From: Okeania sp. SIO3B5
Lineage (GTDB): Bacteria > Cyanobacteriota > Cyanobacteriia > Cyanobacteriales > Microcoleaceae
Assembly (NCBI RefSeq): GCF_010692555.1
Contig: NZ_JAAHHG010000014.1
Span: 1-32,657, forward strand
Length of the DNA stretch: 32,657 nucleotides
Direction: 5' to 3'
The notes under the pieces are model-generated. The model was not told the DNA's origin and searched no databases. It worked only from the letters and a program-made list of their open reading frames with translations. How positions within the stretch are numbered: the stretch's first letter is position 1; each line of letters starts with the position of its first letter. The position numbers and the translations under genes are program-made. Of the stretch, positions 1 to 10,304 are shown piece after piece.

Positions 1-516
1 TAAGACCTTGCGCTTAAGGACGAGGTTTAAATGAATGTAGACTTTGGAGCTGACTTTTAGCCAGATTTTTCTAGCTTAATTAAATATTGCTTTTATCACT
101 CACTAAAAGCAATAGCTGATAGCTGATGGCTGAATGCTTACTTATTAAGCTAAAAAATATATATTTTTTTACAAAGGACAAATAAGGTAAATTTCAAATA
201 GTATATGAATTATTTTTTATTCAAAAATTAATTTTTTTTAAACTTTCTTCTGGAACACTTAACCTCAATATATAGGAAATTCAAAACAAAGTAAGGTTAA
301 AATTTTCACACCAACTATTAAAAGCGAACAAAACACAGTTAACATTAAACAGAAGTAGATAACAAAAGGAATCAAAAAAATTTTTTTTGACTTTTGCAAT
401 AGGTCTAGTCAAGAACCAAGATAGAAATAAACTTTCCTGAATTTTACCGATAATGACTGATTAACCTGAATATGATAATCTATCAGCAATAAAATTCTGT
501 TCAAGGAATCTAAATA
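1..516. other. A/T-rich intergenic region without gene
   Basis: No coding region is supported here. The stretch contains a degenerate 'agctgatagctgatggctgaatgctta' block at about 111-140, of a kind repeated elsewhere in this window, followed by long A/T runs. It presumably holds the ddl promoter, but I cannot place one with confidence. Confidence 0.5.
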
Positions 517-1620
517 ATGACAAAATTACGAGTAGGCATATTATTTGGTGGGTGTTCCGGGGAACATGAAGTATCCCTTAATTCGGCAAAAGCGATCGCT
601 ACTGCTTTAACTCAAGGTCAAAATACAGACAAATACGAATTAATGCCAATTTACATCCAAAAAGATGGTCGTTGGCAACCAACTGATTTTTCTCAACAAG
701 TTCTAGAGTCTGGCAACCTACCATCATTGTCGCTTACAGATGATAATTCCGAGATTGAAACCAGCTCCTCTATTGCTTCTCAAACCTCGTCTCACCTCTG
801 GCAAACCCCTCCTCAAGCAGCTCAGATAGATGTGTGGTTTCCAGTGCTTCACGGTCCCAATGGCGAAGATGGTACCATACAGGGCCTACTGAAGTTAATG
901 CAGGTTCCGTTTGTGGGATCTGGAGTTTTGGGATCGGCAATGGGTATGGATAAGATCGCGATGAAAATGGCTTTTGCTCAGGCAGGTTTGCCTCAAGTAA
1001 AATATCAGGCAGTGACGCGATCACAGATTTGGTCTAATCCTTGTGTGTTTCCCAAATTGTGTGATGATATTGAGGCAGCTTTAGAATATCCCTGTTTTGT
1101 TAAGCCTGCTAATTTAGGCTCATCAGTAGGTATTGCTAAGGTGCGGTCGCGAGCGGAGTTGGAAACTGCTTTGGATAATGCCGCTAGTTATGACCGTCGA
1201 ATTATTGTTGAAGCGGGTGTAGAAGCGAGAGAGTTAGAATGTGCGGTACTGGGAAATGATGTCCCGAAAGCTTCTGTGGTGGGAGAAATTACTTTTGAGA
1301 GTGATTTTTATGATTATGAAACCAAGTATACAGAAGGAAAAGCAGACTTATTTATTCCAGCGCGAGTCAGTGAGGCGATCGCTGCTCAAATTCAAGAAAT
1401 GGCAACTCAAGCATTTTTAGCTGTGGATGCTGCGGGTTTAGCTAGAGTAGATTTTTTCTATGTAGAGAAAACAGGGGAAATTTTGATTAATGAAATTAAT
1501 ACAATGCCTGGTTTTACTACGACAAGTATGTATCCTATGCTCTGGAAAGCTAGTGGAATTCCTTTTTCTGAATTGGTAGACTGTTTAATTCAATTAGCTT
1601 TAGAAAGACATTCTCATTGA
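517..1620 (+). CDS. ddl: D-alanine--D-alanine ligase
   Basis: ATP-dependent cytoplasmic ligase that joins two D-alanines for the peptidoglycan precursor pentapeptide. The 367-aa length fits the longer Ddl subgroup. The N-terminus has the family's [10 protein letters not shown] signature (residues 11-20). The segment [14 protein letters not shown] and then [17 protein letters not shown] follows in the first third, and the ATP-grasp C-terminus carries EINTMPGFT. These are classic Ddl motifs. A Ser/Thr-rich stretch around residues 70-95 is a variable insert between conserved blocks. The ATG is preceded by AAGGAA at good spacing. The gene is single and convergent with the ABC ATPase downstream. 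The family assignment is secure. Confidence 0.96.
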   Translation: MTKLRVGILFGGCSGEHEVSLNSAKAIATALTQGQNTDKYELMPIYIQKDGRWQPTDFSQQVLESGNLPSLSLTDDNSEIETSSSIASQTSSHLWQTPPQAAQIDVWFPVLHGPNGEDGTIQGLLKLMQVPFVGSGVLGSAMGMDKIAMKMAFAQAGLPQVKYQAVTRSQIWSNPCVFPKLCDDIEAALEYPCFVKPANLGSSVGIAKVRSRAELETALDNAASYDRRIIVEAGVEARELECAVLGNDVPKASVVGEITFESDFYDYETKYTEGKADLFIPARVSEAIAAQIQEMATQAFLAVDAAGLARVDFFYVEKTGEILINEINTMPGFTTTSMYPMLWKASGIPFSELVDCLIQLALERHSH

Positions 1621-1648
1621 AGAAGGCAGAAGGCAGAAGGCAGAAGGG
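1621..1648. repeat. Short tandem repeat, unit GAAGGCA
   Basis: About four copies of a 7-nt unit start directly at the ddl stop codon. The same unit occurs at 6532-6565 and 14430-14450. It belongs to the heptameric tandem-repeat type common in filamentous cyanobacteria. Confidence 0.85.
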
Positions 1649-1721
1649 AAAATCGCTTATGGATAGTTACAGCAGATTCCAAGTATATGAAGCACAGATA
1701 TTAAAATGAAATGTTCTCAGT

Positions 1722-1738
1722 GCGGGCATCTTGCCCGC
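1722..1738. terminator. GC-rich hairpin between convergent genes
   Basis: GCGGGCA-TCT-TGCCCGC forms a perfect 7-bp stem in the gap between ddl (+) and the ABC ATPase (-). It could end transcription from both sides. There is no T-tract, so it may equally be a repeat-type hairpin. Confidence 0.4.
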
Positions 1739-1786
1739 GTGAGTGTACCTCACCAAGGTGAAATCCGCTGTAACATTTTGATGTAG

Positions 1787-1814
1787 GTTGGGTTGAGCGA
1801 CAGCGAAACCCAAC
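1787..1814. repeat. GTTGGGTT/AACCCAAC inverted repeat
   Basis: GTTGGGTT, 12 nt, then AACCCAAC. From general knowledge, this 'GTAGGTTGGGTT...AACCCAAC' form is an interspersed repeat seen in many cyanobacterial genomes. Confidence 0.6.
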
Positions 1815-1871
1815 ATTTATCTTTTTTGTCAATCTTAAGTAGACAGTAGTGGCGCTCCTGACTCCTCTAAA

Positions 1872-3881
1872 TTAAGAAACCTTCAACTTCTCTAAATCTC
1901 CAGTAGGAATAGAAGCAATAAGTTGTCGCGTATACTCTCGTTGCGGTTGATTATAAACTTGTTCGGCAAGACCAATTTCTTCAATTTTACCTTGATTCAT
2001 TACCATAATTCGATCGCTCATAAATTTGACTACACTCAAGTCATGGGAAATAAATATGTAAGTTAAACCAAACTCATCTTGCAATTCTTTAAACAAATTC
2101 AACACTTGCGCTTGCACCGATACATCTAAAGCTGAAACGGACTCATCACAAATAATCAATTTAGGATTCAAAGCTAAAGCACGAGCAATACAAATTCGTT
2201 GACGTTGGCCACCAGAAAAAGCATAAGGATAACGATTTAATGAATCAACAGTTAATCCTACCCTTTCTAATAAATATGCTGCGCGATCGCGTCTAACTTG
2301 GGAATTATTGCCTACCCGATGAATTAACATTGGTTCCATTACTGCAGCACCAACAGTTAAACGAGGATCTAGAGAACTAAAGGGGTCTTGAAAAATAATT
2401 TGCATATCCCTTCGCAACCTCCGCATCAATTGCTTAATTCCTGACTTACCATGGGAGTTTGTAATTTCTTGATCCTCAAAAAATACCTGCCCACTTGTAA
2501 TAGGAATCAATTGTAATATTGCTCTAGCTAAGGTACTTTTACCACAACCAGATTCTCCCACTAAACCCAAAGTTTCACCGGGAGCAACACTAAAAGAAAC
2601 ATCATTAACTGCCATATATAAACGTTTAGTTTGACCAAACATTCCTTTTACTGGGAACCCCACTCGCAAATTATTAACTTGTAAAATTGGATTTTCCGTT
2701 GTTTGGGGAGCTGTTTGTTTTACCAAATCTACATTTTGTTTTTCTGCTGTTACTGTTATCTTTTTTTCCCTAATTTCTCTTTCGCCATTGGAGTTTGTTA
2801 CCTCTTCCATAAAATCAGAAACAGTAGGTAGACGCAAAATTTTTCCATCGAGGGGAGGACGACAAGCTAATAAACCTTTTGTGTAGGGATGCTGCGGCTG
2901 AGTAAATATTTGTCCGATCTCGCCAAACTCAACTATTTTACCTTGATACATTACTGCTACAGTGTCCGCAACTTCAGCCATTACTCCTAAGTCGTGAGAG
3001 ATAAATATAACTGACATTCCTCTGCGTTCCCCCAACTCCCGCAGTAATTCTAAAATTCTCGCCTGCACTGTGACATCTAAAGCTGTTGTGGGTTCATCTG
3101 CAATTAATAAAGTGGGACTACAAGAAATCGCCATTGCGATCATCACTCTTTGCAATTGACCTCCAGAAAGTTCGTGGGGATAACGATCTAGCATGGCCAG
3201 CTTTTTTTTGTTGACTTGTAGCATAATTTCGCGATCGCTTGCGCCACTACTTATTTGTGTTTGACTCACAAAAGGTTCACTTAAAGCATCTAATCTTTTT
3301 GCCTGATTTTGAGCCATACCGCTTCTTCCTTCATTCTCCTTCCTTCTTCCTTCTTCCTTCTTCCTTCTTCCTTCTTCTGTTATTTCTTCTATAGATTTTT
3401 GTCGTAACACTTCATCATTGGGCAGAAGTTTTACTTCTTGAAGTAGAGATGCTGCTTGACGTCGTGCTTCTGCTGGTGAAATATTTTGATGAAATCTAAT
3501 AGCTTCTGTTAACTGAAATCCAATGGTATAAACAGGGTTTAGAGAACTCATCGGTTCTTGAAAAATCATGGCTATTTTGCCACCCCGGTATTCTTGTTTT
3601 TGCTCTTCTGGTAACTGTAATAAATTTATTGGTTGAGAATTTAGTTCATTTTTAGCAGAATTATTGAACCAAATTTCACCGCTAATTTGGCAAGATTTAG
3701 TTAGTAATAAACCCATAATTGCCAGAGATGTAACAGATTTTCCAGAGCCTGATTCTCCTACAATTCCTAGAGTTTGCCCTCGTTTGACGGCAAAAGATAT
3801 ACCATCAACAGCTTTTAGGAGTTTTTCTTCTGTTGTAAATTGAACTCTAAGGTCACGAACATCTAGTACAATATTGCTCAT
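1872..3881 (-). CDS. Peptide/nickel-type ABC transporter, fused dual ATP-binding protein
   Basis: Cytoplasmic ATPase subunit of an oligopeptide-type importer. Two complete nucleotide-binding domains are fused head to tail, as in GsiA/YejF and Dpp/Opp-type fusions. The first Walker A is GESGSGKS (residues 42-49), with signature LSGGQLQRV and Walker B LLIADEPTTALD. The second domain has GESGCGKS, signature FSGGQRQR and IICDESVSALD. Each domain ends with the oligopeptide-type C-terminal extension (QPQHPYTKGLL and QPQREYTRQL). The permease and binding-protein genes are not adjacent, so the substrate is unknown. Oddly, domain 1 contains an inserted low-complexity segment (about residues 165-210, with EEGRRK repeats) encoded by the heptameric repeat at 3322-3377. 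It lies between the Q-loop region and the signature. The frame stays open. Confidence 0.92.
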   Translation of the reverse strand: MSNIVLDVRDLRVQFTTEEKLLKAVDGISFAVKRGQTLGIVGESGSGKSVTSLAIMGLLLTKSCQISGEIWFNNSAKNELNSQPINLLQLPEEQKQEYRGGKIAMIFQEPMSSLNPVYTIGFQLTEAIRFHQNISPAEARRQAASLLQEVKLLPNDEVLRQKSIEEITEEGRRKKEEGRRKENEGRSGMAQNQAKRLDALSEPFVSQTQISSGASDREIMLQVNKKKLAMLDRYPHELSGGQLQRVMIAMAISCSPTLLIADEPTTALDVTVQARILELLRELGERRGMSVIFISHDLGVMAEVADTVAVMYQGKIVEFGEIGQIFTQPQHPYTKGLLACRPPLDGKILRLPTVSDFMEEVTNSNGEREIREKKITVTAEKQNVDLVKQTAPQTTENPILQVNNLRVGFPVKGMFGQTKRLYMAVNDVSFSVAPGETLGLVGESGCGKSTLARAILQLIPITSGQVFFEDQEITNSHGKSGIKQLMRRLRRDMQIIFQDPFSSLDPRLTVGAAVMEPMLIHRVGNNSQVRRDRAAYLLERVGLTVDSLNRYPYAFSGGQRQRICIARALALNPKLIICDESVSALDVSVQAQVLNLFKELQDEFGLTYIFISHDLSVVKFMSDRIMVMNQGKIEEIGLAEQVYNQPQREYTRQLIASIPTGDLEKLKVS
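3322..3377. repeat. In-frame TTCCTTC tandem repeat inside the ABC ATPase gene
   Basis: A run of TTCCTTC-like heptamers lies inside the coding region. The same unit occurs in non-coding DNA at 10238-10277 and 13005-13034. Read in frame it gives a charged E/G/R/K stretch. Confidence 0.85.
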
Positions 3882-3912
3882 TATAAACTAAGTATTAATA
3901 ATCAGGTTAATT

Positions 3913-4099
<187 letters not shown>

Positions 4100-4300
4100 A
4101 TATAATTTTTTTTAAAATTATATAACAAGACTATAATTTTGTCAATTTTTTTTAATAATTAAAATATTCTCTAGTTGTAAGTATTCAGCAGTCAGCCAGC
4201 TTCCCATAGTCGGAACTGCGGACTTCAGCTATCAGCTATTTGTTATTAACTCATTATCATACTAGAGATGAATTATCCACCAAGGAGAATTAAAATTCAT

Positions 4301-4438
4301 TAGACATCTCCAAAAATTAAAAATAAAATCAATTATTATCCATAAATTATCAATTATTCCCCTCCTGGGAGGGGTTGGGGGTGGGTTCCCTGTTCCCAGC
4401 TCCGGTGTTCCCTGTTCCCTCTTTTCTGGAGATGTCTA
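4301..4438 (+). mobile_element. 138-bp MITE with TAGACATCTCCA ends, intact copy
   Basis: The ends are inverted repeats: TAGACATCTCCAAAAA on the left and TTTTCTGGAGATGTCTA on the right. Both start with TA, as expected for IS630/Tc1-like insertion at TA (inference). The centre has a CCCCTCCTGGGAGGGG palindrome. A second copy at 22726-23088 is split by another insertion, so this one serves as the undisturbed reference. Confidence 0.8.
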
Positions 4439-4607
4439 TTAATGAAATTGGCTATAACCTAACCTCAGTTATTGCTTGCATAATTTCACGCATCTGATGA
4501 CTGTTTGCACAGCATGACAAACGGAAATGCTTACCTCTAGTTTTTAATTTGCCCAACTCGATACTCAACAAATTCAGTATTGGATCTAAAAAGTTATTAA
4601 GGTAAAA

Positions 4608-4652
4608 TAGTTACTAACTATTATTTATTTAGTAGATAATAGTTAGTAACTA
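4608..4652. other. 17-bp perfect inverted repeat upstream of the response regulator
   Basis: TAGTTACTAACTATTAT, 11 nt, then its exact complement. It lies about 90-110 nt before the start of the REC-PAS-GGDEF gene. It could be an operator, an RNA hairpin or a repeat remnant. There is no T-tract typical of a terminator. Confidence 0.6.
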
Positions 4653-4761
4653 AATAATAACTAATGTGAAAAAAATCATCTTTTTTTAGATAATTTTACT
4701 GAAATATTTCAATGAATTTAGTTATAGCAAATTACTAATTTATGTGTATATACTTAAAATT

Positions 4762-6528
4762 ATGTATAACAATCAATTTAAAGAATTTTTGGGTGATATC
4801 CTAGTAGTGGATGACCAACCTAATAATCTCCGAATTTTAGCTAAAATACTATCTAAAAAAGGGTACAAAGTTAGGGAAGCAACTAATGGAGAAATGGCAT
4901 TAATAGCTATCGAATCACAAGTGCCAGATTTAATCTTATTAGATATTATGATGCCAGAAATAGATGGTTATAAAGTTTGTCAACACCTAAAAGAAAACCC
5001 TAAAACGAAGGATATTTCTATCATTTTTGTTAGCGCTCTTAACGGTTCTGCAGATAAAGTAAAAGGATTTTCTTTGGGAGGAGTAGATTATATTACTAAA
5101 CCACTACAAATAGAAGAATTATTAGCTCGTGTAGAAAATCAAATGATGGTAACTAAAGAAAAACAAAAATTACAAGAAGAAAATACTCAACTCAAACAAG
5201 AGATTTTAGAACGTCAACAAACCGAGGAGGAATTACAATTATTACACAGAGCAATTGATGCTTGTCAAAATGGGATAATGATTACTGACTCTACTCAAAC
5301 AGATAATCCAATTGTTTATGTCAATCAAGGCTTTGAAAAACTGACTGGTTATTCAAAAGCAGAAGTAATGGGCAAAAATCCTAGATTTTTACACAAAAAT
5401 CACCCACATCAAACTGCTCTGAGAGAAGTCTCTATAGCTCTGCAAGAACAAAGAAAATGTAATGTAATTTTACAAAATACTCGTAAGAATAGCACAAGAT
5501 GGTGGAATCAACTATCTATTTCTCCGGTACCAGACACTACAGGAACACTACTAACTCACTTTATCGGTGTGCAAACTGATATAACTCAACGCCAAGAAAC
5601 GGAGTTAGCGCTACGATTATCTGAAGAAAAATTTGCCAAAGCATTTAGTACTAATCCAGCTCCAATGATGATTTGTACCCTCAGAGAAGGACAGTTACTG
5701 GATGTAAATAATAGTTTTTGTTCCTTGAGTGGCTATAACAGAGAAGAATTACTTAGCCAAAGCACCATAGATTTAAGAATTTGGGTAGACTCAAAAGAAC
5801 GCAGTCGCATTACTAAAATATTAACGTTAAAAGGAAAATTCAAAAACCAAGAAGTTAATTTTCGCACCAAGTCAGGGAAAATTATCACGACTCTCCTATC
5901 CGCAGAAGTTATTAACATAGATCGAGAAGCTTGTGTAGTAGCAGTAGGGAAAGATATCACAGATCGTAAACAGATGGAAACAGCTATGTCAATAGCTAAT
6001 CAAGAGCTGGAGATCCTTGCTAGCATAGATAGTTTAACTGCAATAGCAAACCGTCGTGAATTCGATCAATATTTCAGTCAACAGTGGCAAGTATTGAAAC
6101 GGGAACAGTTGCCTCTAACTATGATTATGTGCGATATAGATGACTTTAAAAGCTATAACGATACTTATGGCCATCAAACAGGAGACTATTGTTTAAGGCA
6201 AGTTGCTCAAGCTATTAAGCGCTCGGTGAAACGTCCTGCAGATTTAGTGGCACGTTATGGAGGCGAAGAATTTGCCGTAATTTTACCTAATACTGTAATT
6301 GAAGGGGGTATTCATGTAGCAGAAAGAATTCAGCAGCAAGTAAGACTATTAGAAATAGTACATCATTTATCTAATGTGAGTAGATATGTAACTGTCAGTA
6401 TGGGGGTTGCTAGCATAGTTCCTAATCCACAATTGTCTCGTGAAGTTTTAATTTTTGCTGCTGATCGAGGGCTTTATAAAGCGAAGAGACAAGGAAAAAA
6501 CATGATTGTGAGGAATGACATATTATAG
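4762..6528 (+). CDS. Response regulator with REC, two PAS and GGDEF domains (diguanylate cyclase)
   Basis: Predicted soluble c-di-GMP synthase controlled by phosphorylation. A receiver domain fills about residues 10-130 with acidic pair DD and phospho-acceptor Asp in LILLDIMMP (Asp61 from this start). A coiled coil (about 130-170) follows, then two PAS domains, the first with ITDSTQTDNPIVYVN and LTGYSKAEVMGKNPRFL. The C-terminal GGDEF domain has an active-site GGEEF (about 500-504). An RPAD lies five residues upstream and fits the RxxD product-inhibition site. The partner histidine kinase is not in the window. I chose ATG 4762. A GTG at 4744 in the same frame would add six residues. Neither start has a strong ribosome site. 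Confidence 0.93.
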   Translation: MYNNQFKEFLGDILVVDDQPNNLRILAKILSKKGYKVREATNGEMALIAIESQVPDLILLDIMMPEIDGYKVCQHLKENPKTKDISIIFVSALNGSADKVKGFSLGGVDYITKPLQIEELLARVENQMMVTKEKQKLQEENTQLKQEILERQQTEEELQLLHRAIDACQNGIMITDSTQTDNPIVYVNQGFEKLTGYSKAEVMGKNPRFLHKNHPHQTALREVSIALQEQRKCNVILQNTRKNSTRWWNQLSISPVPDTTGTLLTHFIGVQTDITQRQETELALRLSEEKFAKAFSTNPAPMMICTLREGQLLDVNNSFCSLSGYNREELLSQSTIDLRIWVDSKERSRITKILTLKGKFKNQEVNFRTKSGKIITTLLSAEVINIDREACVVAVGKDITDRKQMETAMSIANQELEILASIDSLTAIANRREFDQYFSQQWQVLKREQLPLTMIMCDIDDFKSYNDTYGHQTGDYCLRQVAQAIKRSVKRPADLVARYGGEEFAVILPNTVIEGGIHVAERIQQQVRLLEIVHHLSNVSRYVTVSMGVASIVPNPQLSREVLIFAADRGLYKAKRQGKNMIVRNDIL

Positions 6529-7625
6529 ATGAAGGCAGGAGGCAGAGGGCAGAAGGCAGAAGGGAAGAGGTTTAAGTTCTACTTTACTTTTTGTTACCTA
6601 ATAATTAATAATTAATAATTAATAATTAAACAATTCTGGTTTAAAGCCTCCCCTTTTAAGGGGAAAAAAAGAAATAATATCTCCTTATATTCAATTCCGT
6701 AGCGGTTTTAACCAGAGGTAATTATCAATTATCAATTATCAATTAATGAAATACTTAGTTTTTTTCGTGCCTATCTACTTAATATTTATGTATAACTTTT
6801 ATTATACTAAATCTGGTTTATAGAGTACCCTTTATTCAACCGAACATGATATTAAGTCTAATAAGTCTAAGTAATTAGTCATAATAAAAATATTTTCTCT
6901 GATAAATTTCTCCTAGTTCCCAACTCCGGTGTTCCCTGTTCCCTAAAATTTTTATTGTGGGTATTTAAAGAGACATGATATAATTATTAAAGGTAAACTT
7001 ATCTTTGAGTAAAAATAGGCCATAGCTGAAAAAAGTTTATTGCACCACCCAGCACCTTAGAAGCCTAGGGAAAGCAAGCTAACTCCCCTGTAGCTACTAA
7101 CTTCACTAAACAAATCTGAAATGGTGCATTTCTCTTATTTCTATTTGTAGTCAGCTTTTTTCTGTAAGTATAATTTCTGATCGGCCTACAGCTATTATGT
7201 ATCCAAGAGCTTTGGGTCATCAAAATTATTTATTTTCAGTACCGAGGATAAAAATTAGTAAAATATTTGACTAAATTATTGGAAGTATTCAAACAGGAGA
7301 ATCAAAAACTAAATATTCAAAATATATCTTATTGAATAAAATATCTAGTAGAAGAGGACGGGAATAACTAACCAGTTACAAAATCCTAAAAGTCTTACTA
7401 ATCAATACTTTTGACCTTTTAGTTTTGACTTTTGACTTCCGCGTAGTGGCACTAGCTCCTAAAAATTAGAAATTCTTGGATAAAACACAAGTGATGTACT
7501 GTATGATAAATCACTTTAATCTTTTCCACTTTCAATAGATACTCTTAAGTAATTAGGAACTTTCTCAGATTAAAGTAATTCATAAGTACTTAGATAGTTT
7601 AATTTTTATTCGTTAATCAAAGATT
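6529..7625. other. Long repeat-rich intergenic region
   Basis: I see no gene in this 1.1 kb. It holds tandem repeats at 6532-6565 (GAAGGCA-type), 6598-6628 (AATTAAT-type) and 6720-6745 (AATTATC-type). A lone TTATTCAACCGAACATGATAT end (6832-6852) belongs to the CATGTCCGG element family. A fragment near 6915-6945 resembles the centre of the TAGACATCTCCA element. A possible structured block lies at 7041-7133. Confidence 0.6.
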
Positions 7626-8168
7626 ATGAAGATTAAAGCTTTATTTTGTACTGTTCAACAATATCCCCATAGACTAATATCCCAGTCTTTATTAGTCGCA
7701 ACTCTTTCTACATTAGGCTTAATGATGGGTATAGTACCTACTAAGTTATCTGGCTCATTATTGCCTGTATTTGATACAGCTGTCCAAGCTCAGGAATCTT
7801 TTACAGATGAAGAAGCAAACTTTACAAATGAAGAGATAACTAAATATAGCAAAGCAGTCTTACAAATCGAAGACTTAAGAATAGGAGTTTATACAGACAT
7901 TAAAAATGAATTTGAAAAACAAAGTCCAGGAGGAGCTATTCCTCCAATTATTTGTAATCAGAAAAGTAGTGTTAACGATCTACCACGAAATATTAAAGTA
8001 ATTGCCGTGAATTACTGCAATAAAGCTAAGGACATTATTAATAGCAATGATATGACCGTGACTCTGTTTAATCAGATTACAATGGCTCAAAAGATTAATC
8101 AAAGCTTACGAGAAAGAATTCAAGAAGAGTTGCTCCGTCTTCAACAAGAGCAAACAAGTGGTCAATAA
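7626..8168 (+). CDS. Secreted DUF4168-like protein
   Basis: 180-aa protein with an N-terminal export signal: a basic start, a hydrophobic run around residues 18-40 (LLVATLSTLGLMMGIV) and a likely cleavage near AVQAQE (about residue 55). The mature part is helical and charged. FTNEEITKYSKAVLQIEDLR and FNQITMAQKINQSLRERIQ match my memory of the cyanobacterial/proteobacterial DUF4168 family, whose role is unknown. Two cysteines (in IICNQ and VNYCNK) could form a disulfide after export. It is a single gene between long repeat-rich gaps. Confidence 0.7.
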   Translation: MKIKALFCTVQQYPHRLISQSLLVATLSTLGLMMGIVPTKLSGSLLPVFDTAVQAQESFTDEEANFTNEEITKYSKAVLQIEDLRIGVYTDIKNEFEKQSPGGAIPPIICNQKSSVNDLPRNIKVIAVNYCNKAKDIINSNDMTVTLFNQITMAQKINQSLRERIQEELLRLQQEQTSGQ

Positions 8169-8170
8169 AA

Positions 8171-8358
<188 letters not shown>

Positions 8359-8374
8359 AACATTAAGACTAGCA

Positions 8375-8812
8375 ATGGTAATTTTAACCCAACGTTTAGC
8401 TGCCGATCAAAATGCAGTGGTTTGTTTGACCTTGCCTCTGACTGCAGTACAACGCACCAGGAGTCGCTATCGTTTTGATACAGAGACTGGGGAAATTTTA
8501 CATCTACGTTTGTCTAGAGGAACAGTGCTACGCGATCGCGACTTATTGGCAAATGAGACAGGTGAGTTTATAGTCAGAATAATTGCCAAACCAGAACCCA
8601 TCCTGAAAATAACAGGGAAAACTTCTTTAGATTTACTTAAAGCAGCTTATCATTTAGGTAATAGACATATACCAATAGAAATTACTCCTACAAATTTAAA
8701 GTTATCTCCAGATCCAGTGTTAAAAGATATGCTCGAACAATTAGGTATGGAAATTATAGAAGAAATCTCTCCATTTCAACCAGAAATAGGAGCTTATGGT
8801 CATAGTCATTAG
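8375..8812 (+). CDS. ureE: Urease accessory protein UreE
   Basis: Cytoplasmic nickel metallochaperone that delivers Ni(II) to the UreFDG maturation complex. The 145-aa length is normal. The N-terminal half has the UreE fold pattern (TAVQRTRSRYRF, LRLSRGTVLRDRDLL). The C-terminal half holds AAYHLGNRHIPIEI, the conserved metal-binding region with His. The tail ends GHSH, a very short version of the His-rich tail of some homologues. It is followed by ureF and ureG on the same strand but separated by repeats. The structural genes ureABC and ureD are not in the window. Confidence 0.93.
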   Translation: MVILTQRLAADQNAVVCLTLPLTAVQRTRSRYRFDTETGEILHLRLSRGTVLRDRDLLANETGEFIVRIIAKPEPILKITGKTSLDLLKAAYHLGNRHIPIEITPTNLKLSPDPVLKDMLEQLGMEIIEEISPFQPEIGAYGHSH

Positions 8813-9351
8813 GGGTGGGGAGTAGGGGAGTAGGGGAGTAGGGGAGTAGGGGAGTAGGGGAGTAGGGGAGTAGGGGAGATATTTGGTAATGGTTGAAGAT
8901 GGAACATTTTTTTATCCCGAATTAAACGGATTTGATATTTGATATAAGATATCACTTTTAACTTTTGACTTTTGACTTTAGTGAATTGGGAGATGAGGAG
9001 ATATTTGGTAATGGTTGAAGATGGAACATTTTTTTATATCGAATTAAGCGGATTTGATATAAAATATCACTAAGCATTCAGCTATTAGCTGTCAGCTATC
9101 AGCAACAAGACACTGTCCTTTAGGACAGTGTTTAAATTAACAACTGACTTTAAGGGAAAGGGAACCAACTTTTGTAGTAAGACAATTAATAAAGCTTTTA
9201 TCCTAAATTAAAAGCAATAGCTGTTAACGCAGTTCCTCCGATAGGAGGCTAGCTGATGGCTGACGGCTGAATGCTTACAAATATCACTTCTAACTTCTAA
9301 CTTCTAACTTCTAACTTTTGACTTTTGACTTTTGAATTTTGAATTTAAATA
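8813..9351. repeat. Repeat block between ureE and ureF
   Basis: An eight-nucleotide GGGGAGTA array (8813-8876) is followed by two direct copies of a unit of about 65 bp (8876-8940 and 8998-9060, both starting GAGATATTTGGTAATGG). A perfect hairpin CACTGTCC-TTTA-GGACAGTG (9111-9130) follows, and a TTCTAAC/TTTTGAC heptamer array (about 9288-9342) ends just before the ureF start codon. There is no gene. Confidence 0.8.
9111..9130 (+). terminator. Possible intrinsic terminator after ureE
   Basis: An 8-bp perfect stem with TTTA loop is followed by TTTAAATT. If it works, ureF needs its own promoter. The T-tract is short, so this is moderate evidence. Confidence 0.45.
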
Positions 9352-10065
9352 ATGCACTATCAAAACCAGGGAGCAAACCAACTTTTATCTCTTTTACAGT
9401 TAGCAAGTCCAGCATTACCTGTAGGAGCTTATAGTTATTCAGAAGGTATTGAAGTATTAGTAACTACAGGAAAAATTTCCGATTATGATAGTCTCAAAAA
9501 TTGGTTTATAGATTCTCTCAAATTTGGAAGTATTCGATTAGAAGCAGCATTAATAGTTAGAGCTTATAGGGAAACTAATTCAGTAAATTTACAGCTTTTA
9601 AATAATTGGAATAATTGGGCGACTGCAGTTAAAGAAACAGAAGAATTGCGTTTACAAAGTTTACAAATGGGTCGAACTTTGATTCGTTTATTTATGAATA
9701 TTCAGCCAGATTTACCAACCGAATTAATGAAGTTTATTCAAAACAAACTTGACACAGAAACAAATTTTTGTAACTTCGCGATCGCTTATGGTCTAATTTC
9801 TGCTTGCTGGAAAATTGAGATTGAAAATGCAATTTTAGGTTATCTACATAGTTGGGCAACTAATCTAATTAATGCTGGTGTAAAATTAATTCCCCTCGGT
9901 CAAACAGTAGGACAAAAGTTATTATGGGAATTGCAAAATCAAATAGTTTTGAGTGCAAAAGAAATCCTCAAATTAAAAGATGACGAGTTAAATAGTTGTA
10001 GTTGGGGATTATCTCTAGCAAGTATGGCTCACGAAGTTCAATATACTAGATTATTTAGAAGTTAG
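9352..10065 (+). CDS. ureF: Urease accessory protein UreF
   Basis: Helical cytoplasmic protein of the UreD-UreF-UreG complex that gates GTP hydrolysis by UreG during nickel insertion. 237 aa is slightly long but normal for the family. Family landmarks are visible: [19 protein letters not shown] near the N-terminus, [16 protein letters not shown] in the middle and [11 protein letters not shown] in the last third. The start codon lies directly after a heptamer repeat array with no clear ribosome site, so translation or the start could be unusual. It is separated by about 540 bp of repeats from ureE and 240 bp from ureG. Confidence 0.94.
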   Translation: MHYQNQGANQLLSLLQLASPALPVGAYSYSEGIEVLVTTGKISDYDSLKNWFIDSLKFGSIRLEAALIVRAYRETNSVNLQLLNNWNNWATAVKETEELRLQSLQMGRTLIRLFMNIQPDLPTELMKFIQNKLDTETNFCNFAIAYGLISACWKIEIENAILGYLHSWATNLINAGVKLIPLGQTVGQKLLWELQNQIVLSAKEILKLKDDELNSCSWGLSLASMAHEVQYTRLFRS

Positions 10066-10237
10066 GTTATTTCAGTTATCAGTTATCATACCAAATCCGG
10101 TTATGAAAAGCTAATTTGTCCAAATCATTTTTTCGGTAAACTATTGTTTGAGAAGTCTGTCAATTATAATTATAGCAGTCGAAGCAAAGGGCGCGGAAAG
10201 TTCAAAAGTTTAAAACTCAGACAAAGTAATGCTTTTC

Positions 10238-10277
10238 CTTCTTCCTTCTTCCTTCTTCCTTCTTCCTTCTTCCTTCT
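10238..10277. repeat. TTCCTTC tandem repeat before ureG
   Basis: Five to six copies of the heptamer, about 30 nt before the ureG start. It is the same unit as inside the ABC ATPase gene. Confidence 0.85.
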
Positions 10278-10304
10278 GCTATACCCATTAACAATTAGTA
10301 ACTT

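Noticed and set aside
770-1024. Antisense open frame inside ddl
   Set aside because: Shadow of a strongly conserved gene on the other strand.
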